Part shown: piece by piece, positions 32,949 through 41,213 of the stretch | How the letters are laid out: every line of letters starts with the position of its first letter | Numbering within the stretch: position 1 is the first letter of the stretch | Origin: Paraburkholderia acidisoli | GTDB lineage: Bacteria; Pseudomonadota; Gammaproteobacteria; Burkholderiales; Burkholderiaceae | NCBI RefSeq assembly: GCF_009789675.1 | Contig: NZ_CP046916.1 | Location: 372,001-436,000, forward strand | Direction of reading: 5' to 3' | DNA length: 64,000 nucleotides | Notes under the pieces: model-generated | What the model was told of the DNA's origin: nothing | What the model saw: only the letters and a program-made list of their open reading frames with translations | Databases searched by the model: none | Translations under genes and position numbers: made by a program

Positions 32949-34292
32949 ATGAACGACACCGCCGCTACGTATTCCCCGGCCCAACGGCTCGGCATCATCG
33001 TGTCGTGCATGCTGGGCTTCGCGCTCGATCTCTACGACGTTCTCATCCTGCCGTACCTCATGCCGTCGATCCAGCGGTCGATGCATATCTCGCTCGCCGA
33101 AGTCGCGAGCATCACCACGGTCACGCTGGTCGGCTCGGTCGCGGGCGGCGGTCTGTTCGGCTGGCTCGGCGACCGCATCGGCCGCAAGGCGGCCTTGCAA
33201 TGGACGCTGGTCGTGTTCGCGCTCGCTTCGGTGGGCTCCGCGTTCGCCTGGAACTTCGCCTCGCTGCTCGCCATGCGGCTCGTGCTCGGCATCGGGCTGG
33301 GCGGCGAGTGGGGCGCGGGCATGGTCCTCTTCAACGAAACCTGGAATCCGCAGCGGCGCGGGCTCGGCACGGCGCTCATCCAGGGCTCGGCAACCGTGGC
33401 CGCGGCGGGCGCATCCGTCGTGGGCCTGTGGGCGGTGCAGTCGTTCAGCGTCGATTGGGGTTGGCGAGTCGGTTTGTTGACGGGCGGCGCGCCCGTGATC
33501 CTCGCGGTCGTCATCCGCTTCTGGATGCCCGAGTCGCGCGCCTGGGAGCAATTCGATCGCACGCGTCGCGCCGGCTTGAGCGCCGCGCCGCGCAATACCT
33601 TCGCCGGGATGTTCAGCAAGCGGTTGCGCGCGATCTCGTTCGCCGCGGCGCTCTGGCTCACGGCCTATATGTTCTGCTACTACGCGGTCGTGGTGTTCGT
33701 GCCCAGCCTCATGCTGCGCGTGCTGCACACGCCGCCCGAGGTGGTGCGCGCGGCGACCGTCACGGCCGCGTTCGTGGGCGGCCTCAGCTACCTCGTGATG
33801 GGTTGGCTCAACGATCGCATGGGCCGGCGCTTCGGCGCGATCGTGCCGGCCGTGTTCTGGCTGATCGCGTTCGCCATCCTGTTCTTCGCGCCGGACGCGC
33901 GCTATCACGGCTCGATGCTCGCGTGGCCGGTGTTCTGGCTGCCGATCGTGTTCGCCATTGGCAGCAGCGCGCTCGGCGTGGTGGGCGCGTGGCTCTCGGA
34001 GTTGTATCCGATCGAGGTGCGCGCGACGGCCGTGTCCGCCATCTACATGTTCGGCCGCGCCGCGGGCAGTCTCGCGCCGGTGCTCGTGCCCGCCCTCGCC
34101 GCGGCGTGGGGCGGCAGCCTGCCGCGCGGCATGTTGATCGCGCTGCCCGCCGCCGTGGCGTTCCTGCTGCTGTCGTTCGTGCTGCCGGAAACGCGTGGAC
34201 GGGGCCGCACGGCCCGCGCGCTGGACGATACGCGAGACCGCCCGCGCAACACCCGCGACGAAACGCTTCTGCACAACGGTCAGCGTCGCTAG
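32949..34292 (+). CDS. MFS transporter (metabolite:H+ symporter)
   Basis: The 447-residue, 12-segment protein has FALDLYDVLILPYLMPSIQ in segment 1, GWLGDRIGRKAALQ in loop 2-3 and an RxxLGIGLGGEWGAG segment 4 motif, features of carboxylate/aromatic acid symporters such as the AAHS and sialate/MhpT groups. GAGGAG precedes ATG 32949. It opens a run of co-directional catabolic genes and probably imports the island's growth substrate. The C-terminal 30 residues are polar and Arg-rich. Confidence 0.86.
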   Translation: MNDTAATYSPAQRLGIIVSCMLGFALDLYDVLILPYLMPSIQRSMHISLAEVASITTVTLVGSVAGGGLFGWLGDRIGRKAALQWTLVVFALASVGSAFAWNFASLLAMRLVLGIGLGGEWGAGMVLFNETWNPQRRGLGTALIQGSATVAAAGASVVGLWAVQSFSVDWGWRVGLLTGGAPVILAVVIRFWMPESRAWEQFDRTRRAGLSAAPRNTFAGMFSKRLRAISFAAALWLTAYMFCYYAVVVFVPSLMLRVLHTPPEVVRAATVTAAFVGGLSYLVMGWLNDRMGRRFGAIVPAVFWLIAFAILFFAPDARYHGSMLAWPVFWLPIVFAIGSSALGVVGAWLSELYPIEVRATAVSAIYMFGRAAGSLAPVLVPALAAAWGGSLPRGMLIALPAAVAFLLLSFVLPETRGRGRTARALDDTRDRPRNTRDETLLHNGQRR

Positions 34293-34329
34293 ACGCGGCT
34301 ATCACCCCATCGACTGACAGGGATTGGAT

Positions 34330-35190
34330 ATGAAACTGCTTCGCTTCGCCTCGCTCGAAGGCGACACCACGCCGCGAGCGGGCGTCATGCTCGACGACGG
34401 TATCGTTGCATTGCGCGAGTTCGCAACGCTCGACGCGCTGCTCGCGACGCCCGACTGGCTCGCGGCCGCGCACCGCGCGATCGACGCCGCCGGTGCCGCC
34501 CGCATCGCGCCCGCGAGCGTGCGCCTGCTGCCGCCGCTCAGCGCGCCCGAGAAGATCTGGTGCATCGGCGTGAACTATCAGGAACGCAACGAGGAATACA
34601 AGGACAATTCGGAAGCGCCGCGCTACCCGAGCCTCTTCGTGCGCAACGTGCGTTCGTTCGTCGGGCATGACGCGCCGCTCGAGCGCCCGCGCGTGTCGAC
34701 GCAACTCGACTACGAAGGCGAACTCGTGCTGGTGATCGGCAAGGCCGGCCGTCACATTCCGCGCGAGCGTGCCTTCGAGCACATCGCGGGCATGACGCTC
34801 GCGAACGAAGGCTCGGTGCGCGACTGGCTCAAGCACGGCAAATTCAACGTCACGCAAGGCAAGAACTTCGACGCCTCCGGCAGTATCGGGCCGTGGATCG
34901 TGACCGCCGACGAACTCGATCCGCGTGCCGAGCACACGATCCGCACACGCGTGAACGGCGAACTGCGTCAGCAGGAAACCACGGCGCGCATGATGTTTTC
35001 GTTCGACATCCTGATCGAATATCTGAGCACCTTCGCGACGCTGCAACCCGGCGATCTCATCCTCACCGGCACGCCGACCGGCACCGGCTGGCGCCTCGAT
35101 CCGCCGCAATGGCTCGCGCCCGGCGACGTGGTGGAAATCGAATCGCCCGGTATCGGCACGCTGCGCAACGGCATCGTTCAGGAGGCCTGA
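34330..35190 (+). CDS. Fumarylacetoacetate hydrolase (FAH) family protein
   Basis: The 286-residue protein has the FAH fold: WCIGVNYQERNEEY, then LDYEGELVLVIGKAG with the metal-binding Glu residues, NEGSVRDW with the third ligand region, and GDLILTGTPTGTGWRLDP at the C-terminal side. Members hydrolyse C-C bonds, decarboxylate or isomerise 2-oxo acids with Mg or Ca; HpaG-type members decarboxylate the homoprotocatechuate ring-fission product. The partner hydratase 5 bp downstream suggests such a role. The start at ATG 34330 follows AGGGA; cytoplasmic. Confidence 0.86.
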   Translation: MKLLRFASLEGDTTPRAGVMLDDGIVALREFATLDALLATPDWLAAAHRAIDAAGAARIAPASVRLLPPLSAPEKIWCIGVNYQERNEEYKDNSEAPRYPSLFVRNVRSFVGHDAPLERPRVSTQLDYEGELVLVIGKAGRHIPRERAFEHIAGMTLANEGSVRDWLKHGKFNVTQGKNFDASGSIGPWIVTADELDPRAEHTIRTRVNGELRQQETTARMMFSFDILIEYLSTFATLQPGDLILTGTPTGTGWRLDPPQWLAPGDVVEIESPGIGTLRNGIVQEA

Positions 35191-35195
35191 TCGTC

Positions 35196-35999
35196 ATGCT
35201 CGCACCGGAAATCATCGAACGCCTCGCGCAGTCGCTGGAAGAGGCCGAGCAGCGCCGCGAGGCGATCGGCATTTTCTCGCACACGTATCCCGACATCACC
35301 ATCGACGACGCCTACGCGATCCAGCGCGAATGGATGCGCATCAAGCGTGACAGCGGTCGCACGGTGATCGGCCACAAGATCGGCCTGACCTCGAAAGCGA
35401 TGCAGGACGCGGTGGGTATCGACGAGCCCGATTACGGCGTGCTGCTCGACGACATGCTCGAGTACGACGGCGCGTCGATCGACATCTCGCGCTTTCGCTC
35501 GCCGCGTATCGAAGTGGAACTGGCCTTCGTGCTGGACAAGCCGCTTGCCGGGCCGAACTGCACGTTGTTCGACGTGCTCGACGCCACGCGCTACGTCGTC
35601 CCCGCGCTGGAAATTCTCGATGCGCGGCTGCATCGCGTCGACCCACAGACCAAACGCGGCCGCAAGGTCATGGACACGATCTCGGACAACGCGGCCAATG
35701 CGGCGATCGTGCTCGGCGCGCGTCCGTTCCGCGTGCACGACTTCGATCTGCGCTGGGTGGCCGCGCTGCTGTATCTGAACGGCGGCATCAGCGAGACCGG
35801 CGTCGCGGCCGGCGTGCTCGGTCATCCCGCGCTGGGCGTGGCGTGGCTCGCCAACCGGCTCGCGCCGTTCGGCGAAAGTCTTGCCGCGGGCGAGATCGTA
35901 CTGGCGGGCTCGTTCACGCGTCCCATCGACATCGCGGCCGGCGACGTGATTCATGCCGACTACGGCCCCTGCGGCTCGATCTCGTGCCGTTTCATTTGA
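35196..35999 (+). CDS. hpaH: 2-oxo-hept-4-ene-1,7-dioate hydratase (HpaH family)
   Basis: The 267-residue protein matches HpaH closely: [51 protein letters not shown] and [15 protein letters not shown], finishing [13 protein letters not shown]. The family adds water to 2-oxo-4-enoic acids or decarboxylates 4-oxalocrotonate, using Mg held by conserved Glu residues in the EVELAF block. GGAGG at 35181-35185 precedes ATG 35196 and lies within the end of the FAH gene, so the two are coupled. With HpaI it would complete pyruvate release. 4-Oxalocrotonate decarboxylase is the main alternative. Confidence 0.85.
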   Translation: MLAPEIIERLAQSLEEAEQRREAIGIFSHTYPDITIDDAYAIQREWMRIKRDSGRTVIGHKIGLTSKAMQDAVGIDEPDYGVLLDDMLEYDGASIDISRFRSPRIEVELAFVLDKPLAGPNCTLFDVLDATRYVVPALEILDARLHRVDPQTKRGRKVMDTISDNAANAAIVLGARPFRVHDFDLRWVAALLYLNGGISETGVAAGVLGHPALGVAWLANRLAPFGESLAAGEIVLAGSFTRPIDIAAGDVIHADYGPCGSISCRFI

Positions 36000-36013
36000 C
36001 GAAGGAGCGTGCC

Positions 36014-36400
36014 ATGAGCCGTCGCAAAAGCCTTTATATCGCCGGATTCAAGCACAAGAATCCGATCCCCAACGCCTGCGTGATCGACGGACTGCTGATG
36101 TCGGGGATCATTCTCGGCGTCGATCCCGTGAGCGGCGAGATGCCGCCGACCATCGAGGCGCAATGCGCCAACATGTTCGGCCACGTCAAGGCGATTATCG
36201 AAGCGGCGGGCGGCACGCCTGCCGACATCATCAAGATGACCGTGTGGCTGCGCGATCACTCGCATCGTCAACCGGTCAACGACGAGTGGATCAAACTTTT
36301 TCCGGATCACGACGACCGGCCCGCGCGTCATGCGCTGCCTCTCGCGGCCGAGGGTCCTTCGCTGGTGCAATGCGACGTGACGGCTGTATTGCCCGATTAA
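36014..36400 (+). CDS. RidA (YjgF/YER057c/UK114) family protein
   Basis: The 128-residue protein has the RidA trimer fold: LYIAGFKHKNPIPNACVIDG, TIEAQCANMFGHVKAIIEAAGG, IIKMTVWLRDHS and a C-terminal HALPLAAEGPSLVQCDVTAVL. RidA hydrolyses reactive imines and enamines; relatives include 2-aminomuconate deaminase in aminophenol pathways. The Arg that typical RidA uses to bind a carboxylate appears in DRPARHALP. The start follows GAAGGAG. Its place among meta-cleavage enzymes may mean that the pathway has a nitrogen-containing intermediate, which is inference. Confidence 0.85.
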   Translation: MSRRKSLYIAGFKHKNPIPNACVIDGLLMSGIILGVDPVSGEMPPTIEAQCANMFGHVKAIIEAAGGTPADIIKMTVWLRDHSHRQPVNDEWIKLFPDHDDRPARHALPLAAEGPSLVQCDVTAVLPD

Positions 36401-36428
36401 ATGACGCTTATCGTTTAGGAATCCTTTC

Positions 36429-37295
36429 ATGTCTGCGTATCTTCCGTTCGATCCCGAACCGCGCACGCCCGCGAAAATGCCGCCGCCGCTCGCATGCGAC
36501 AGCCAGTTCCACGTTTTCGGTCCGGCCGAGCGTTACCCGGTCCTGCCGGGCGCGGCTTACGAAATGCCGAGCGCGACCGTCGAGCGCGCACTGCGTCTGC
36601 ATTCGATTCTGGGCTTCACGCGCGGCGTGATCGTGCAGGCCACGACCTATGGCTCGGATCACCAGGTGGTGCTCGACGGGCTCGCCGCCGCCGGACCGAA
36701 CTACCGCGGTTGTGCGAACGCCATCGTGCTCAAGGAGCGCGACGATGCCTACATCGGCAAGCTGCACGATGCGGGTGTGCGCGGTGCGCGCTTTTCGCGT
36801 GCGGGCCTCGGACCGTCGATGGACGAGCACGACGTCGCGCGCGCGCTGGCTCGCGTCAAAGAGTTGGGCTGGTATGTGAAATTGCAGCCCGAGCCCGGTG
36901 GCATTGCCTCGACCATCGCACCGTTTCGGCATTTGAACGTGCCGGTGGTGATCGATCACATGGGGCGCCCGAACCCGGAAGCCGGCGACGCCGATCCGTC
37001 CTTGCAGGTCGTGCTGCAAATGCTGTCCGAAGGCAATACGTGGACGATGCTGTCGCTGGGCGAAAAAATCACCAAAGCGGGCCGCCCGTGGGACGATGTC
37101 GTGCCGCTCGCGCACAAGATCGTGCAAGCCGCGCCGGACCGTTGCCTCTGGGGCAGCGACTGGCCGCATCCGGTTTCACCGAAGCAGCCGCCGAACGATG
37201 CCGATCTGCTCGAATTGCTGTATCGCTATGTGCCCGACGAAGCGTTGTTGAAGCGCGTACTGGTGGACAATCCGGCGGCGCTGTTCGGCTTCTAG
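36429..37295 (+). CDS. Amidohydrolase, 2-pyrone-4,6-dicarboxylate hydrolase (LigI)-like
   Basis: The 288-residue TIM-barrel protein belongs to the Amidohydro_2 group: CDSQFHVFGP at the N terminus, VVIDHMGRPNP in the middle and LWGSDWPHP near the end, the last two being LigI hallmarks. The N-terminal DxHxH of metal amidohydrolases is reduced to DSQFH, and LigI itself is metal-independent, using the Asp of GSDWPHP to activate water on a lactone. The next gene is LigJ-like, which acts directly after LigI in protocatechuate 4,5-cleavage, so a lactone hydrolase role is likely. Confidence 0.8.
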   Translation: MSAYLPFDPEPRTPAKMPPPLACDSQFHVFGPAERYPVLPGAAYEMPSATVERALRLHSILGFTRGVIVQATTYGSDHQVVLDGLAAAGPNYRGCANAIVLKERDDAYIGKLHDAGVRGARFSRAGLGPSMDEHDVARALARVKELGWYVKLQPEPGGIASTIAPFRHLNVPVVIDHMGRPNPEAGDADPSLQVVLQMLSEGNTWTMLSLGEKITKAGRPWDDVVPLAHKIVQAAPDRCLWGSDWPHPVSPKQPPNDADLLELLYRYVPDEALLKRVLVDNPAALFGF

Positions 37296-37367
37296 AAACG
37301 ACGTGCCGGTAGCGGTTCGCGCGCAATGCCCGCGGGCCGACAAAGTTTATGAAGGAATGGAGTCAAG

Positions 37368-38393
37368 ATGATCATCGATTGTCACGGTCATTTCACGACC
37401 GTCCCCGCATCGTTCAAGGCGTGGCGCGCGAAGCAGATTGAATGTGCCGACGATGCGGCCAATGCGCCTTCGCGCGAAGCGGCGCATGTTAGCGACGACG
37501 AAATTCGCGAGGCCATCGTGAACGGGCAACTCAAGCTTCAGCGCGAGCGCGGCAGCGATCTCACGCTGTTCTCGCCCATTGCGGGTTTGATGAGCCATCA
37601 CCTCGGCAACGAGCGCACGAGCCTCGAATGGGCCGAACTCTCGAACGATCTCGTGTATCGCGTGACGGAATTGTTTCCGGACAATTTCGCGCCGGTGTGC
37701 CAGTTGCCGCAGTCGCCGGGCGCGGCCCCCGCGAACTCGGTGCCGGAGTTGCGGCGTTGCGTGGAGCAATTGGGTTTTGTCGGCTGCAATCTGAACCCCG
37801 ATCCGAGCGGCGGTTACTGGACCGGCAAACCGGTGACCGACCGCGAGTGGTATCCGCTCTATGAAGCGCTGGTCGATCTCGACGTGCCCGCGATGATCCA
37901 CGTGGCTTCGTCGTGCAATGCGTGTCATCACGGCACCGGCGCGCATTACCTCAATGCGGATACGTCGGTGTTCATGCAGATCCTGCAGTCGGAGCTGTTC
38001 AAGGATTTTCCCACGCTGCGTATCGTGATCCCGCACGGTGGCGGCGCGGTGCCTTATCACTGGGGACGTTATCGCGGCATGTCGCTGGAAATGAAAGAGC
38101 GCCCGCTGGAAACGCTGCTCAACAACGTCTTCTTCGATTCCTGCGTGTATCACCAGCCGGGCATCGAACTGCTCACCAAGGTGATTCCCACCGACAACGT
38201 CCTGTTCGGCTCGGAGATGATCGGTGCGGTGCGCGGCAAGGATCCGCGTACCGGTCAGTATTTCGACGACACCAAACGCTATCTCGACGCGTGCCCCATG
38301 CTGTCGGACGAGGATCGCCACCAGATCTTCGAAGGCAACGCGCGGCGCGTCTATCCGCGTCTCGACCAGCGCCTCAAGGCGCGCGGCAAATGA
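37368..38393 (+). CDS. ligJ: 4-Oxalomesaconate hydratase (LigJ)-like amidohydrolase
   Basis: The 341-residue protein has the length and wording of LigJ: MIIDCHGHFTT (His6 and His8), NLNPDPSGGYWTGKPVTDR, MIHVASSCNACHHGTGAHYL, and FKDFPTLRIVIPHGGGAVPYHWG. LigJ is a zinc enzyme of the amidohydrolase superfamily that hydrates 4-oxalomesaconate to 4-carboxy-4-hydroxy-2-oxoadipate in the protocatechuate 4,5-cleavage and gallate routes. GGAATGGAG precedes ATG 37368. With the LigI-like gene before it, two consecutive steps are present. The aldolase that would follow may be the HpcH/HpaI protein encoded at 39296. Confidence 0.8.
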   Translation: MIIDCHGHFTTVPASFKAWRAKQIECADDAANAPSREAAHVSDDEIREAIVNGQLKLQRERGSDLTLFSPIAGLMSHHLGNERTSLEWAELSNDLVYRVTELFPDNFAPVCQLPQSPGAAPANSVPELRRCVEQLGFVGCNLNPDPSGGYWTGKPVTDREWYPLYEALVDLDVPAMIHVASSCNACHHGTGAHYLNADTSVFMQILQSELFKDFPTLRIVIPHGGGAVPYHWGRYRGMSLEMKERPLETLLNNVFFDSCVYHQPGIELLTKVIPTDNVLFGSEMIGAVRGKDPRTGQYFDDTKRYLDACPMLSDEDRHQIFEGNARRVYPRLDQRLKARGK

Positions 38394-38409
38394 ATGAACC
38401 GGAAGCATC

Positions 38410-39258
38410 ATGACCCAGATCGTTGATATTCACCCGCACATCATTTCCGACGACGAAGGCCGTTATCCGCCCGCGCCGCTGTTCGGCAAGCGCTCCGAAT
38501 GGTCGAAGGAGCGGCCCACCACGGTCGAAACGCTGATCGAAGCCATGGACGCGGCGGGCATCGCCAAGGCGGCGGTCGTGCATTCGTCCACGACCTACGG
38601 GTTCGACAACAGCTATGTGGTGGACGGCTGCGCGAAATATCCGCACCGGCTCGTTGCCGTAGGTTCCGTCGACGTCCTGCAACCGGACGCGCCGCAGACC
38701 ATTCGTGCGTGGGTGAAGCGCGGCCTCGTGGGCCTGCGTCTCTTCACGGGTGGCAGCACTCAGGCGTTCGACCCAAGCCAGCTGGAAAACCCGGCCTCGT
38801 TCGCGGCATGGGAAGTCTGCGCCGAACTGAAATTGCCGATGTGCATCACCACGGGTGCGGTCGGGTTGCCGCAGGTGAAGGCCCTCGCGCAGCGCTTTCC
38901 GCAGGTCGCCATCGTGCTCGATCACATGACGCGTCCCGACCTGAAGGACGGCGCACCGTACGCCCGCGCCGCGAACTTCTTCGAACTGGCGGCACTGCCA
39001 AACGTATACCTGAAACTCACGCCGAAGAATGGCGACGACGCGAAGAGCGGAGCGGCCACGCCAGAGACGTTTTTCCCCAAACTGATTGCCGAGTTCGGCG
39101 CGCAGCGGCTCGCGTGGGGCTCGAATTATCCGACTTCGCCCGGCACGCCCGGCGAGATTTTTCAAACGATGCGCGACACGCTCGAATGCGTGAGCGCGGA
39201 AGATCGCGCGTGGATTTTCGGCAAGACCGCGCAGCGGCTTTATCCCGCGCTCGCGTGA
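38410..39258 (+). CDS. Amidohydrolase family protein (Amidohydro_2)
   Basis: The 282-residue protein has IVDIHPHIIS at the N terminus (HxH), AVGSVDVLQP, VAIVLDHMTRPD and RLAWGSNYPTSPG, which place it among LigI/ACMSD-type TIM-barrel amidohydrolases. The usual final Asp in GSDYP is Asn here (GSNYP), as in some members of the lactonase branch, which could alter or remove water activation. It starts 16 bp after the LigJ-like gene. Substrate unknown; a lactone or carboxylate of the same pathway is likely. Confidence 0.78.
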   Translation: MTQIVDIHPHIISDDEGRYPPAPLFGKRSEWSKERPTTVETLIEAMDAAGIAKAAVVHSSTTYGFDNSYVVDGCAKYPHRLVAVGSVDVLQPDAPQTIRAWVKRGLVGLRLFTGGSTQAFDPSQLENPASFAAWEVCAELKLPMCITTGAVGLPQVKALAQRFPQVAIVLDHMTRPDLKDGAPYARAANFFELAALPNVYLKLTPKNGDDAKSGAATPETFFPKLIAEFGAQRLAWGSNYPTSPGTPGEIFQTMRDTLECVSAEDRAWIFGKTAQRLYPALA

Positions 39259-39295
39259 ACGATCTTCGGCACAACGCTACTCACCGGACATTTTT

Positions 39296-40153
39296 ATGAG
39301 CGACGCACGCCTCAACAGCATCATCCGCGCCTTCGAATCGGGCAAGCCGGCCATGACGGCTTTCGCGAAACTCGACAAGCAAACCGCCATCGAAATGAGC
39401 GATGCGCCGTATGACGGCATCGTGTTCGAAATGGAGCACAACCCTTACGACGTGGCCGCGCTCGGCGACGCGCTCCAGTACATGCTCAATCGCCGGGAGA
39501 TTGCCGAGTCGGGTTCCATTGCGCCGCGCGTCACACCCATCGCGCGCATTCCGTCGAACGGCGTGGAAATGAATCAGGCCTTCGCGAAACAGGTGCTCGA
39601 CCGCGGCTGCTACGGCGTGATCTGGCCGCACGTTTCGACCGTTGAGCAAGCTTATAACGCCGTGGCGTCGTGCCGTTACGCCCGGCCGAAGCAGGCGCCG
39701 CTTTACGAGCCGAAGGGCGTGCGTGGCGACGGCCCGGCCACGGCCGCGCGCTACTGGGGCTTGAGCGCGGCGGACTACTACGCGAAGGCGGATGTGTGGC
39801 CGCTCGCGCCGCACGGCGAAATTCTGGTGGGCTTGATGTGCGAGAGCGTCGAGGCCATCGAGAACCTCGACGACATGCTCGCCAATGTGCCCGGCATTGG
39901 TTTCGTCTTGATCGGCGAGGGCGATCTCAGCCAGCAACTGGGCTATGCGCGCCAGTACGATCATCCCGAAGTGCTGGGCGCGATGGCGAAGATCGTCGAG
40001 ACCTGCCATCGGCATAAAGTCATCGTGGGTCATCCGCACGTCACGGCAAAGAATTATCAACGCGTGTTGCAGGAGGGCTATCGTTTCCTGATGTCGGCGC
40101 CTTCGCGCAGTTATGGCGTGGTCAACGAGACACGCGAGCTGGCCGGATATTGA
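39296..40153 (+). CDS. HpcH/HpaI aldolase family protein
   Basis: The 285-residue protein belongs to the PEP/pyruvate aldolase superfamily but is distant from the HpaI at 30870: GIVFEMEHNPYDVAALG, DRGCYGVIWPHVSTVEQ, LMCESVEAIENLDD (metal Glu) and FVLIGEGDLSQQLGY (metal Asp) occupy the expected places. FEMEHNPYD replaces the usual DxEHxP and the effector Arg region differs, so substrate preference should differ as well. In this operon it could cleave the 4-carboxy-4-hydroxy-2-oxoadipate made by the LigJ-like enzyme; that is inference from order. Confidence 0.8.
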   Translation: MSDARLNSIIRAFESGKPAMTAFAKLDKQTAIEMSDAPYDGIVFEMEHNPYDVAALGDALQYMLNRREIAESGSIAPRVTPIARIPSNGVEMNQAFAKQVLDRGCYGVIWPHVSTVEQAYNAVASCRYARPKQAPLYEPKGVRGDGPATAARYWGLSAADYYAKADVWPLAPHGEILVGLMCESVEAIENLDDMLANVPGIGFVLIGEGDLSQQLGYARQYDHPEVLGAMAKIVETCHRHKVIVGHPHVTAKNYQRVLQEGYRFLMSAPSRSYGVVNETRELAGY

Positions 40154-40166
40154 AGGGACGCACGAC

Positions 40167-41060
40167 ATGGCGACGAATCAAACGGCTAAGCCCACCTTGC
40201 GCGTCAATCTCGACGTGCATCCCCTCACGCGAGCCATGCGTGACGGACGCGTGACCACGGATCTCGTCACGCTCGATTACTGCGGGCCGTCTCCCGCGCA
40301 CAACGGCTTCAAGGCCATGTTGCAGGACGACGCCTACGACGCGGGCGAGCTTGCGATCGTCACGTTCCTGCAGGCGAAGGCGTACGGCAAGCCCTTCGTG
40401 CTGCTGCCCGTGCCCGTTCTCGGACGGCTGCAACATCACTGCGCGGTCTATAACGCGCGCTATGGCGTGATCGGCCCGAAGGATATCGAAGGCACAAAGG
40501 TGGGCGTGCGCTCGTATGCGCAGACCACCGGCTTGTGGATTCGCGGCGTCTTGCAACACGAGTACGGTGTCGACCCCGCGCGAGTGCAGTGGACGACGCT
40601 CGAAGACGGCCACCTTGCGGAATACGCCGACCCGGCGGGTTGCGAGCGACTGCCGCACGGGGCCTCGATCGCCCAGCGCATGCTCGACGGTGAGTTGGCC
40701 GCCGCATTGCTCGGCGCACCCGACATGCCGAAGGACCCCGACGTGCGCACGCTGATTCCCGATGCGCACGAAGCGGCAAAAGACTGGTTCGCGCGCGAGG
40801 GCGTCGTGCCCATCAATCACATGTTCGTCGTGCACGAAGCGCTTTCGAAGCAACGGCCGGATATCGTGCGCGAACTGTATCGGATGCTCGCGGCAAGCCG
40901 CGCACTGGCCCACGATCTGCCGTCGATTTTTCCGCCTATCGGCCTCGAGGCTAATCGCAAGTGCCTGCAGCTCGCGATCGACTGGGCGATGGAGCAGAAG
41001 ATCATTGCGCGGCGCCTCAGTGTGGATGAACTCTTCGACGACGTGACGGCGACGCTTTGA
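40167..41060 (+). CDS. 4,5-Dihydroxyphthalate decarboxylase-like protein (substrate-binding fold)
   Basis: The 297-residue protein reads TLRVNLDVHPLTRAMRDGRVTTDLVTLDYCG, divided here as LDVHPLTRAMRDGRV and TDLVTLDYCG, then GELAIVTFLQAKAYGKPF and KVGVRSYAQTTGLWIRGVLQHEYG. This is the Pht5/NMT1-like fold of 4,5-dihydroxyphthalate decarboxylase, a soluble enzyme derived from periplasmic binding proteins. No signal peptide precedes it, so an intracellular enzyme is more likely than a transport receptor. Pht5 makes protocatechuate, which would suit the downstream LigI/LigJ-like steps. ATG 40167 follows AAGGGA. The exact reaction remains unproven. Confidence 0.68.
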   Translation: MATNQTAKPTLRVNLDVHPLTRAMRDGRVTTDLVTLDYCGPSPAHNGFKAMLQDDAYDAGELAIVTFLQAKAYGKPFVLLPVPVLGRLQHHCAVYNARYGVIGPKDIEGTKVGVRSYAQTTGLWIRGVLQHEYGVDPARVQWTTLEDGHLAEYADPAGCERLPHGASIAQRMLDGELAAALLGAPDMPKDPDVRTLIPDAHEAAKDWFAREGVVPINHMFVVHEALSKQRPDIVRELYRMLAASRALAHDLPSIFPPIGLEANRKCLQLAIDWAMEQKIIARRLSVDELFDDVTATL

Positions 41061-41109
41061 TCGATCGAGGCTTTCGAAGAGCGGCGCGATCTGTGTTCGC
41101 ATTGAATTC

Positions 41110-41126
41110 GATTCGGATGACGAATC
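41110..41126. promoter_or_regulatory. Inverted repeat upstream of the porin at 41214
   Basis: GATTCG-GATGA-CGAATC is a perfect 6-bp inverted repeat in the 153-bp gap before the porin gene. It may be an operator or a weak hairpin; it has no T-run, so it is not a terminator. Confidence 0.35.
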
Positions 41127-41213
41127 AAAAATTTCAGTAACCGAAGTTGACCGATAAGCAGCCCGGGCGTACGACCTGGGCCGGATAAACATAACAATTG
41201 ACGAGTGGCGGAG

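Noticed and set aside
31863..34274. An 803-codon minus-strand frame opposite the IclR and MFS genes
   Set aside because: It is a His/Arg-rich antisense shadow, and the plus-strand genes are clear.
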